Shown: positions 17,669-23,114 of the stretch, piece after piece | Layout of the letters: the number at the start of each line of letters is the position of its first letter | Numbering within the stretch: position 1 is the first letter of the stretch | Assembly: GCA_035570235.1 (NCBI GenBank) | Contig: DATMML010000086.1 | Span: 29,567-93,566, forward strand | DNA: 64,000 nucleotides | Reading direction: 5' to 3' | DNA from: Vicinamibacteria bacterium | GTDB taxonomy: Bacteria > Acidobacteriota > Vicinamibacteria > Fen-336 | Notes under the pieces: model-generated | Told to the model about the DNA's origin: nothing | The model's database searches: none | The model's input: only the letters and a program-made list of their open reading frames with translations | Translations under genes and position numbers: made by a program

Positions 17669-17795
17669 GTCGGTCCTCGGATTTCCCGCTTACTGTACAG
17701 CGCGTGTTTGAGTTGGAGGCGTGCTTAGCCGAGGCGTGCCGTCGCAATGACGCCGTGATCCTTGCCCGGCTTCGTTGATGCTTCCAACCTACACC

Positions 17796-17865
17796 GCCGA
17801 ACACTGAGATCAGCGGCGGTGCTCCATCCTTACCTGGCGCCGTCCGCTGCATCTCACTGTTGCTC
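17796..17865 (-). repeat. attC-like recombination site A
   Basis: On the minus strand this 70-bp site runs from GAGCAAC to GTTCGGC. The arm AACAGTGAGATGCAGCGGACGG pairs with the other arm, which on the plus strand reads AACACTGAGATCAGCGGCGG, leaving two single unpaired bases (a G and an A). Extrahelical bases in imperfectly paired arms, bounded by AAC and GTT cores, are the defining geometry of integron attC sites. It starts 12 bp after the stop of the ClpX-zinc-finger gene on the same strand, the expected cassette position. Confidence 0.72.
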
Positions 17866-17877
17866 ACCCTCGCACCA

Positions 17878-18252
17878 CTACTCCTGCGTGTCCTTGAGCC
17901 CTTCGATCGGACGGCGGATGGCCTGAACAGCCGCGATGCAGGACACGCATACGGATCCACGGCCAATCACCGCCAAGAGGTCCTGGATGACCACAGGCAT
18001 TCGGCAAAGGCTACATCGTGCAGTCAGGACGCGACTGCCTTCTCGCACCAGCTTGGCTTGTTCAGCGTGTGGCGTGTCCGCAATGCGGTCGTCCGAGATG
18101 ATGTCGACGCAGACCTCGATGCACTCGTCGCAGATGTGGCTTTTTGGCCCGGCGACGAGCTTGCGGACCTGCTCTTGGCTCTTGCCGCAGAAGGAGCAGT
18201 AGAGCCGGGTGTCCCGTTCGTCCGACCGCCGGTCGCCCTCGCCTGGAGGCAT
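17878..18252 (-). CDS. Stand-alone ClpX-type zinc-finger protein
   Basis: The 124-residue product carries the four-cysteine zinc-binding domain found at the N-terminus of Clp[21 protein letters not shown] followed by [17 protein letters not shown] (residues 18-55). The AAA+ unfoldase that normally follows is absent. A second cysteine pair set follows, CSLC and CVSC (about residues 80-105), which could form another zinc ribbon. In ClpX the domain dimerises and binds substrates and adaptors such as SspB, so a free copy could act as an adaptor or decoy for ClpXP, or as a phage or mobile-element factor; this is inference. An attC-like site follows the stop by 12 bp, and the 176-bp repeat ends 54 bp before the start. 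Confidence 0.85.
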   Translation of the reverse strand: MPPGEGDRRSDERDTRLYCSFCGKSQEQVRKLVAGPKSHICDECIEVCVDIISDDRIADTPHAEQAKLVREGSRVLTARCSLCRMPVVIQDLLAVIGRGSVCVSCIAAVQAIRRPIEGLKDTQE

Positions 18253-18306
18253 CGCTTACCTAGTCGGTCTGCACAAACGAATAAAGGCTGTTTCCGCAGG
18301 CACGAT

Positions 18307-18482
18307 ACCGCGTAGGTCGTTCGGCCTAGTTCCCGTTAGGACCGCCTCGAATGCAGTATAGCGCCCCTGGGGAACGGGCAAGAAGGCAAGCAAGCAGTCT
18401 CCCACCAGCCCGTTTGGCGAAGGGACGTGTGGCAGGCTGCTGGGTTAGGCCGTTCTATTTAGCACGGGCGAGTCGCGCGCGG
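18307..18482. repeat. 176-bp direct repeat, copy 1
   Basis: This segment recurs at 21615-21790 with only two mismatches and no gaps. Both copies sit just upstream of a minus-strand cassette-type gene. Inside is a perfect 7-bp inverted pair, CGGCCTA and TAGGCCG. On the minus strand a possible -10 (TATACT) is present in this copy and TACACT in the other. It may be a duplicated leader/promoter segment of the cassette array. Confidence 0.85.
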
Positions 18483-18551
18483 GGGCCGTCAGGCGGGCGC
18501 CTGGCTGCTGTTCCGGCACGCGGCCGGCGTGCCGGCGCCTAAACCGGCGAC

Positions 18552-18580
18552 TTGATGAACCTACGCAAGTTGCGTATGCT
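18552..18580 (+). promoter_or_regulatory. Promoter and palindromic operator of toxin-antitoxin pair
   Basis: TTGATG (18552-18557) and TATGCT (18575-18580) are 17 bp apart, forming a good sigma-70 spacing. The spacer ends in the perfect palindrome ACGCAAGTTGCGT (18563-18575), a likely operator for the antitoxin, since HigA-type proteins repress their own operon. Because these signals overlap the 5' end of the toxin frame, the true toxin start may be later than the first ATG. Confidence 0.5.
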
Positions 18581-18944
18581 TGAATTGCTGGAGTTCATCG
18601 AGGCGCCGCGCTTCACGCAGCTCCTGCCCGACTATTTGGGCGACGACGACTACGGAGAGTTGCAGATCCATCTCGCGAATGACCCCGAGGCGGGGGAGGT
18701 CATCCAAGGCACGGGGGGCTTTCGCAAAGTGCGGTGGGCGGACCCGAGGAGGGGTCACGGTCGGAGAGGTGGCCTGAGGGTGATCTACTACTACTTCGAA
18801 CAGGACATGCAGATCTGGTTTCTCACGTTGTACGGGAAGGACGAGGTTGTGGATCTCAGCCCGAAGGAGAAGCGGCTCCTGAAGGCGGCGATCAATGAGG
18901 AGACGCGGCAGCGGGCCCGGCGTCGTGCCTTGAGGAGAAAGTAA
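18576..18944 (+). CDS. higB: HigB-like RelE/ParE-family toxin
   Basis: The product of about 122 residues matches the HigB-2 type of RelE-fold mRNA interferase: ELLEFIEAPRFTQLLPDYL, then GDDDYGELQ, NDPEAGEVIQGTGGFRKVRW, GGLRVIYYYFEQDMQIWFL and LSPKEKRLLKAAI. Such toxins cleave ribosome-bound mRNA and are blocked by the antitoxin encoded next, 3 bp downstream. The frame also has an ATG at 18555. I prefer ATG 18576 because a palindromic operator and promoter cover 18552-18580, and relatives begin close to FIE. The pair is on the opposite strand to the surrounding cassette-type genes. TA pairs commonly stabilise cassette arrays and islands. Confidence 0.85.
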   Translation: MLELLEFIEAPRFTQLLPDYLGDDDYGELQIHLANDPEAGEVIQGTGGFRKVRWADPRRGHGRRGGLRVIYYYFEQDMQIWFLTLYGKDEVVDLSPKEKRLLKAAINEETRQRARRRALRRK

Positions 18945-18947
18945 CCG

Positions 18948-19295
18948 ATGACCAAGACCGTGAAGCGAGCGAGAAAGCGGAGCCTGTTCCGCGAGCTCAT
19001 TTCGGGCGTCCAGGCGATGCGCGAGCACCGCGAGGGCCGGCTCACACTTCGGACCCACGAAGTCGAGCCTATCGCCCTGCCGAGGCTAAACCCGAAGCTC
19101 GTCCGTGAGACGCGCGAGGCGCTCAACATGTCGCGGCAGGTGTTCGCGTTCCGGCTAGGGGTCAATCCAAGGACTCTCGAGCGCTGGGAGCAGGGGCGCA
19201 GCAAGCCCAACGAGCAAGCAGCGGCTCTTATCTGGTTGGTGCGGAAATACCCCGATACCCTGGAACGGCTCGAATCTCTCAGCGCCTCCGCGTGA
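18948..19295 (+). CDS. higA: HigA-like XRE-family antitoxin
   Basis: The 115-residue protein has an N-terminal basic segment (toxin-binding side) and a C-terminal helix-turn-helix: LNMSRQVFAFRLGVNPRTLE, then RWEQGRSKPNEQAAALI (residues 60-98). This is the order in HigA-2 antitoxins. It would neutralise the upstream toxin and repress the operon through the palindrome at 18563-18575. The ATG at 18948 follows the toxin stop by 3 bp, so translation is coupled. Confidence 0.87.
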   Translation: MTKTVKRARKRSLFRELISGVQAMREHREGRLTLRTHEVEPIALPRLNPKLVRETREALNMSRQVFAFRLGVNPRTLERWEQGRSKPNEQAAALIWLVRKYPDTLERLESLSASA

Positions 19296-19344
19296 GGCGT
19301 CGTTAGTACGCCCGTCCGCACTGAAGCTGGGCGGGGCTCAGAAA

Positions 19345-19405
19345 GATGGTCAAAGCCGGCCTCCAGATAGCGGGCCGAGACTGGTAAGTGTTTACCTCGT
19401 TGGCT
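19345..19405 (-). repeat. IS21-type element end, third remnant
   Basis: The plus-strand sequence CCGAGACTGGTAAGTGTTTA, and the bases on each side (TCAAAG before, CTCGTTGG after), match the end of the IS21-type remnant at 19875-19940 with scattered differences. Only the element end and the last codons of istB survive. It shows that at least three copies or fragments of the same element passed through this region. Confidence 0.55.
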
Positions 19406-19559
19406 CCTCCGTTATCGCTTCTGCGTTGCTCGCCGTTCCCGGCAAGGGGATACGGGCGTCGGAGCGTCTCCCCTGATAGTCTCCAGAGTCGCCCTGGTAG
19501 ATATCGCTATTGGCTTGCCCATCTTTGCAGCCGCCTCTACTGCTATTCCCGCGTCACCG

Positions 19560-19823
19560 TCACCACCCCGTAACGCCCCAATAGATCAGGATCGCCCCAC
19601 CTGCGACGAACCACAGGCGACCAAACCAGCGTGGCACTCGCTTCCTGACGCTGGGGCGCTGAGTGGGGAGCCCGGCGTAGAAGTCCATGCCCGGCCACAA
19701 TCCCATAACGATCACTGCAATACCGAGGGCAACATGTACAGCCCCGGGCACCTTGAAGGGCTGTCCTCCCATCATCAATACCGAGGCCGAGAGCTTCATT
19801 GCAGGCTGCACAGGTTTGTGCAC
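19560..19823 (-). CDS. Small two-helix membrane protein
   Basis: The 87-residue product has two hydrophobic segments (AVHVALGIAVIVMGLWPGM and LWFVAGGAILIYWGVTGW) joined by a basic loop (PSVRKRVPRWFGR), so a hairpin in the inner membrane is likely. No family is recognised. The GTG at 19823 with AGAGG before it is chosen; an ATG at 19799 is possible. It lies between two IS21-type remnants inside the cassette-like region, and no attC-like site follows its stop, so any site there was lost. Confidence 0.55.
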   Translation of the reverse strand: MHKPVQPAMKLSASVLMMGGQPFKVPGAVHVALGIAVIVMGLWPGMDFYAGLPTQRPSVRKRVPRWFGRLWFVAGGAILIYWGVTGW

Positions 19824-19874
19824 ATTGGCCTCTACCCCTGTCCCAGCGATGTTCTTCGGTCCGTATCCTTAGTG

Positions 19875-20222
19875 GACACTTCAAAGACCGGCCAGCAGCT
19901 AAGCCTCCGAGACTGGTGAATGTTTACTTCGTTGCCACCTCCTGGCGCAAGTCGGTGTGAATCTTGGTGCGCCAGCTTCGTGGACCGCATTTGAGGACGT
20001 GTGCGTGGTGGAGTAGCCGGTCGAGGAGAGCGGTCACGGCGGCGGTGTCTCCAAGCAGCTTGCCCCAGTCGTCTACGGGGCGGTTGGAGGTCAGCAGGGT
20101 TGAGGCGCGCTCGTAGCGCCGCATGACTACCTCGAGGAGGTCTTCGGCGGCCGTGTGAGGCAGTTTACGCATGCCGAGGTCATCGACTATGAGCAGCGGC
20201 ACCGAAGTGAGGTCAGCAAGAA
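19875..20222 (-). pseudogene. IS21-type istB remnant, 5'-truncated
   Basis: On the minus strand the frame encodes VPLLIVDDLGMRKLPHTAAE, then DLLEVVMRRYERASTLLTSN and RPVDDWGKLLGDTAAV, the Walker B (LLIVDD) and sensor regions of an IS21-family IstB helper ATPase, and ends in a normal stop at 19924. The Walker A half and all of istA are missing. The left junction near 20222 cuts into another gene's reading frame. Bases 19875-19923 are the IS end, shared with the remnants at 15108 and 19345. It is not a functional element. Confidence 0.85.
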
Positions 20223-20327
20223 GACGAAGGGGTAAATGACGCGGAACCCAGCCGCCAGTGCGACGACGAAGACCACGCAGTTGACGCCGGCCGCCGCGAC
20301 CTCAGTGGTGATTCGACGAAACGTCAC
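20222..20327 (-). pseudogene. 5' end of a cassette gene cut by the istB remnant
   Basis: Just after attC-like site B on the minus strand, a GTG at 20327 with GGAGG upstream opens a frame. It encodes a short basic start and then a hydrophobic helix (CVVFVVALAAGFRVIYPFVF), like other small cassette membrane proteins here. After about 35 codons it meets the istB remnant, changes frame and stops. I infer a cassette gene truncated by the IS21-type insertion or by a later deletion at 20222. Confidence 0.5.
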
Positions 20328-20352
20328 CAGTAGGCAGTCCTCCTCTGTTTCC

Positions 20353-20424
20353 CTCGAACACCGAGATCAGCGGCGAGGTTCCGTCCTATGGGTCGGCCTC
20401 GTCGGCTGCATTTTGTCGTTGGAC
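20353..20424 (-). repeat. attC-like recombination site B
   Basis: On the minus strand this 72-bp site runs from GTCCAAC, an exact match to the canonical RYYYAAC core, to GTTCGAG. The arm ATGCAGCCGACGAGG pairs with CCTCGCCGCTGAT, leaving small bulges as in site A. Its right arm, read on the plus strand as GAACACCGAGATCAGCGGCG, is nearly the same as that of site A. The 3' end of the preceding gene is read through it, so about its last 19 codons are attC sequence. Confidence 0.75.
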
Positions 20425-20861
20425 GGCCCGCTGCATACGCAGTCACCCGCTTGGAGTCGAACCCGCTCGTTGATCACACCACGGGCAGAACGTGCCCAGA
20501 TAGTTCTAGGATCCCAGGAACAGGCGGCGGCCGCTGGACCGAGCAACGCCTTCATGATGGTCTCATCCATGTGTCGGCGGATTGCCATCTTGACGAGATC
20601 CTCATGTTTCAGTTCCTCTTCAAGAGCCAGTTCAAGTTCCACAGCCTCGAGAGAATCGAAGTGGAACGTCTGCTCGGGAAGCACATCCCGAAGGGCCGCC
20701 TCGGGATCAAGGTCTGCCAGGTCCGATCCACAAAGCTGCTCAACCGCTAGGAACACCGCCGAGGCTTCTTCAGCGTGCTTCCTGCAGCCCCTAAAGTAAT
20801 GGTTGACGAAGGCCTGCGCGCCCTTCATTTGGCTAGCTCGCCGCCTTAGGATACTCGTCAC
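20367..20861 (-). CDS. Cassette-type protein with acyl-carrier-like DSL helix
   Basis: This product of about 164 residues is unrecognised as a whole, but around residues 69-84 it has DSLEAVELELALEEEL, which matches the helix after the phosphopantetheine serine of acyl carrier proteins (E. coli ACP: DSLDTVELVMALEEEF) at 11 of 16 positions. The residues before it (RDVLPEQTFHF) and a helical tail after it fit a carrier-like fold, but the upstream helix is longer than usual. A carrier role is a hypothesis. The start GTG at 20861 has GGAG before it; the open frame extends into attC-like site C, which would not be coding. The last 19 residues come from attC-like site B. Confidence 0.55.
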   Translation of the reverse strand: MTSILRRRASQMKGAQAFVNHYFRGCRKHAEEASAVFLAVEQLCGSDLADLDPEAALRDVLPEQTFHFDSLEAVELELALEEELKHEDLVKMAIRRHMDETIMKALLGPAAAACSWDPRTIWARSARGVINERVRLQAGDCVCSGPSNDKMQPTRPTHRTEPRR

Positions 20862-20885
20862 GTTCCGCCACTCCGTGGGATGCCC

Positions 20886-21005
20886 GTCGAACCCCCGGAT
20901 CAGCTGCATAGCCGGTGCTCGCCGAATGGCGAGCACGAGGCGCCGCCTTGAATTTTACGCCGGCCGGCGCCGAGAGGCGCCGTCAGCTGCATCCGGTCGT
21001 TCGGT
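20886..21005 (-). repeat. attC-like recombination site C
   Basis: On the minus strand this 120-bp site runs from ACCGAAC to GTTCGAC. The outer arms GACCGGATGCAGCTG and CAGCTGATCCGGGG pair with a single unpaired G, the same bulge as in sites A and B. The long centre contains two further hairpins, one with arms GTGCTCGCC and GGCGAGCAC, one with GGCGCC repeats, as in long attC sites. It begins 11 bp after the stop of the minus-strand gene at 21017. Confidence 0.72.
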
Positions 21006-21016
21006 CGCAGGGTCGC

Positions 21017-21580
21017 TCACCAGCCTTGCCTCCAGTGATACCACGGGCCGCCCAGGGCGCTGTAGATGTCCCTACCGATCCTGGGCGGTTCAGCGACTGG
21101 GCTGTACACCACGCCGCAGTCGTCAAACATGCACTGGGTGGTGATCAGACGTACCACGCCACCGGGGAGAGCCTCGGCTTCCCGTAGCCAGAAGAGACCG
21201 ACTCGGACTCCCGGCCTGAACTCCCCATGACGAATTGACGGCCGTGCACGCTGCACGTAGCTCTGGAGGGCGGGCCTACTCAGCCAGAACCGAATTCGGA
21301 ACGCGGCTTCACTCCACACGAGGGCGAAACACAGCGCGAGCGCAGCAGGCTGAGCGATCACCCTTCGCAGATGCCTCTGCCCCGGCAAGCCCCTTGTGTT
21401 GAGGAGATGCAGTCCGGCACGCAGGCTCCAAACGACGAGCACCGCTACGCCACCCCAGACCAGTGCGAGAAGAACCGGCACCGTGAGTCCCGCGTCGCTC
21501 CCGAACGCGAGAACGTAGATGGCCCAGCCAGACCCGGCGCTTACGGTGAGGATGGCAAGGACACGCTCAAGAACGCGCAC
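21017..21580 (-). CDS. Membrane protein of unknown function, cassette-type
   Basis: The 187-residue protein has three hydrophobic segments in its N-terminal half (AILTVSAGSGWAIYVLAFG, VPVLLALVWGGVAVLVVWSL and PAALALCFALVWSEAAFR). The soluble C-terminal half contains RLITTQCMFDDCGVVYSP and ends in GGPWYHWRQGW. The tail resembles unnamed proteins common in soil bacteria, but no function is known to me. It reads on the minus strand and is followed at 11 bp by attC-like site C; a copy of the 176-bp repeat ends 34 bp before its start. This is a complete cassette layout and would place it nearest the integrase remnant. Confidence 0.65.
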   Translation of the reverse strand: MRVLERVLAILTVSAGSGWAIYVLAFGSDAGLTVPVLLALVWGGVAVLVVWSLRAGLHLLNTRGLPGQRHLRRVIAQPAALALCFALVWSEAAFRIRFWLSRPALQSYVQRARPSIRHGEFRPGVRVGLFWLREAEALPGGVVRLITTQCMFDDCGVVYSPVAEPPRIGRDIYSALGGPWYHWRQGW

Positions 21581-21607
21581 AACGCCTCGCCCGCGCTTTC
21601 AATGTGG

Positions 21608-21633
21608 GCCGAACACCGCGTAGGTCGTTCGGC
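21608..21633 (-). other. Paired inverted recombinase-core-like sites
   Basis: GCCGAAC and GTTCGGC face each other 12 bp apart at the edge of the second 176-bp repeat. Inverted core pairs at this distance are what an integron integrase binds at one attI or attC half-site. Only this copy of the repeat has both cores, and it is the one nearest the integrase remnant, so it could be a decayed attI. This is a weak, positional inference. Confidence 0.35.
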
Positions 21634-21790
21634 CTAGTTCCCGTTAGGACCGCCTCGAATGCAGTGTAGCGCCCCTGGGGAACGGGCAAGAAGGCAAGCA
21701 AGCAGTCTCCCATCAGCCCGTTTGGCGAAGGGACGTGTGGCAGGCTGCTGGGTTAGGCCGTTCTATTTAGCACGGGCGAGTCGCGCGCGG
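21615..21790. repeat. 176-bp direct repeat, copy 2
   Basis: It matches 18307-18482 with two substitutions (about 99 % identity, counted by eye). It lies between the recombinase remnant and the first complete cassette-type gene. The near identity in a region where everything else is decayed suggests a recent duplication or gene conversion. Confidence 0.85.
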
Positions 21791-21838
21791 AGGGAGCAAG
21801 AATCGTCCAAGTGGCCTACGAGGCCAGATCTCCAACAA

Positions 21839-22025
21839 CGGAGAATAGTCGAGCCGGCTGACCACGTCGTGGCCTCTGCGATTGAGGACGTGAGTCTAGA
21901 CGCGTAGTGTTCACGTCTGAGTGGCCCAGGGAGCTCCTAAATGGAGCGGATACCATCGTAGTCAACCCAAACCCTGCCGGCAGCGCCGTCGCGTTATAAA
22001 CGATCCTGGTGTGTGGAACGTCTTG
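21839..22025 (-). pseudogene. Tyrosine recombinase (integron/phage integrase) C-terminal remnant
   Basis: On the minus strand, conserved blocks of a tyrosine recombinase follow one another with frameshifts between them: PHTR and NATALPAG (normally PHTLRHSFATHLLEAG), DYD-IRSI-stop-EL (normally GYDIRTIQEL), LGHSDVNTT at 21929-21903, then after a 2-base deletion THVLNRRGHDVVSRLDYSP (normally THVLNRG-GVRSPLD). The LGHSDV--T and THVLNRG-type ending is characteristic of integron integrases and related phage integrases. The catalytic Tyr codon before THVLN now reads TAG. The gene is dead and its N-terminal half is not recognisable. It lies between tRNA-Lys and the attC-like array. Confidence 0.68.
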
Positions 22026-22242
22026 AAACAACCCTTTGGAGCCGCTCGGCCCTGCGGGCCTCGCCCCAAGCGGCACAGATCCTCGAAGGGGTGATCGTCC
22101 GGGCCGGTCTCCGCCAGTCGCGACTACCGAGGACGGCCGGTCTATTTCGAGTAATGGTGTGACCCATATGTGACCCAGCGTCGAGCCGGGAAACAGGTTT
22201 GGGTCACACATGGCCGTCAGTGACTGATTGTCAGGGAGTTGT

Positions 22243-22318
22243 TGGTGACCCGCCATGGACTCGAACCATGAACCCAGAGATTAAGAGTCTCTTGCTCTAC
22301 CAATTGAGCTAGCGGGCC
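22243..22318 (-). tRNA. tRNA-Lys (CUU)
   Basis: The 76-nt gene folds as a full cloverleaf. The acceptor stem GGCCCGC pairs with GCGGGTC including one G-U; the D arm is AGCTCAATTGGTAGAGC; the anticodon stem AGAGA/TCTCT holds the loop CTCTTAA with anticodon CTT; and the T arm contains GGTTCGAGTCC. The CCA end is encoded (22243-22245). Its 3' end borders the recombinase remnant, the classic integration site for islands. Confidence 0.96.
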
Positions 22319-22333
22319 ATCGCGCGACCGACA

Positions 22334-22363
22334 TTTATACCCTGGATGGCGAGTCCCGAGCAA
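22334..22363 (-). promoter_or_regulatory. Promoter of tRNA-Lys
   Basis: On the minus strand TTGCTC (22363-22358) and TATAAA (22339-22334) are 18 bp apart, placing the start of transcription about 8-10 bp before the tRNA. Confidence 0.6.
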
Positions 22364-22391
22364 GGCGGGTCGGAGTAAGCTTGAAGCTGGA

Positions 22392-23114
22392 ATGACGCGC
22401 CGCCGCATCGAAGACGGCTACCGGCGTCGATTCTGGGCCCTCCTTGCCCTCGTCCGTCCACGCCGGCTGGAATTCGGCGTGGATTTGCTCCTCGAGCGGG
22501 CGCGGGAAAAGAGCGCCCGCGAGGGGATCGCTCTGGCTCGCGCCCTGGCTTTCGTCTACGAGTTCACGCGGGTCCGGGTGGAGCGGCGGTTGCGGCTCAT
22601 GGAAGGGTGCGGGCTCGGGAGCCGAGTGGAAAAGGGGTTCGCCGGGACGCCCCCGCGGTTCCTTTGCGATTCGAGTCTGGGAGGCCTCGCGCGTTGGCTG
22701 AGAGCGGCCGGCTACGAGGCCCGTCAGGGGGCAGCCGGATCGGGGGACCGCCTTCTGGAGGAGGCGGCGGGCGGGGGCTTCGTGCTCTTGACGAGCGACA
22801 GCCGTCTGCTGGACCGTCGTCCCCTCCGCGAGTGTGCCGTGCCCGCACTTTGGATTCCCTCCGCCTTTAGCAAGCGCGAGCAGCTCGCGATGCTGATGCG
22901 GGACCTGGGCCTCCAACCGCGGGCCGCGCGTTGCATGGCCTGCGGAGGGGAGCTACAGCCAACGCCCAAAGAGTCTGTGCTCGCGCGCATCCCGCCCCGC
23001 ACCGCGCTCTGGAAGAACGAATACTTCGTCTGCGCGGGCTGCAATCGACTCTTCTGGCGGGGCACCCACTGGGAGCGGATTTCGGGCGCCCTCCGGGTGG
23101 CGGCGGGAACGTGA
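22392..23114 (+). CDS. Mut7-C RNase domain protein with zinc ribbon
   Basis: The 240-residue protein contains a Mut7-C domain, a PIN-like nuclease fold: FLCDSSLGGLARWLRAAGYE, then LLTSDSRLLDRR and IPSAFSKREQLAMLMRDLGL (residues 98-180). A C-terminal zinc ribbon follows (CMACGGEL near residue 184 and CAGCNRLFW near residue 217). The N-terminal 95 residues are basic and helical and differ from the ubiquitin-like domain found in some relatives. Members are predicted RNases, but their targets are unknown. The ATG at 22392 is the natural start; the stop overlaps the GTG of the next gene, so the two are translated together. Confidence 0.85.
   Translation: MTRRRIEDGYRRRFWALLALVRPRRLEFGVDLLLERAREKSAREGIALARALAFVYEFTRVRVERRLRLMEGCGLGSRVEKGFAGTPPRFLCDSSLGGLARWLRAAGYEARQGAAGSGDRLLEEAAGGGFVLLTSDSRLLDRRPLRECAVPALWIPSAFSKREQLAMLMRDLGLQPRAARCMACGGELQPTPKESVLARIPPRTALWKNEYFVCAGCNRLFWRGTHWERISGALRVAAGT

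Noticed and set aside
20450..20475. tRNA-like T-arm sequence on the minus strand (GGGTTCGACTCC)
   Set aside because: No matching acceptor, anticodon or D arm around it; it lies inside a coding frame.
22150..22215. Inverted TGTGACCC/GGGTCACA pair near tRNA-Lys
   Set aside because: It may be part of an old attachment region, but no second copy or mate at the other side was found by eye.
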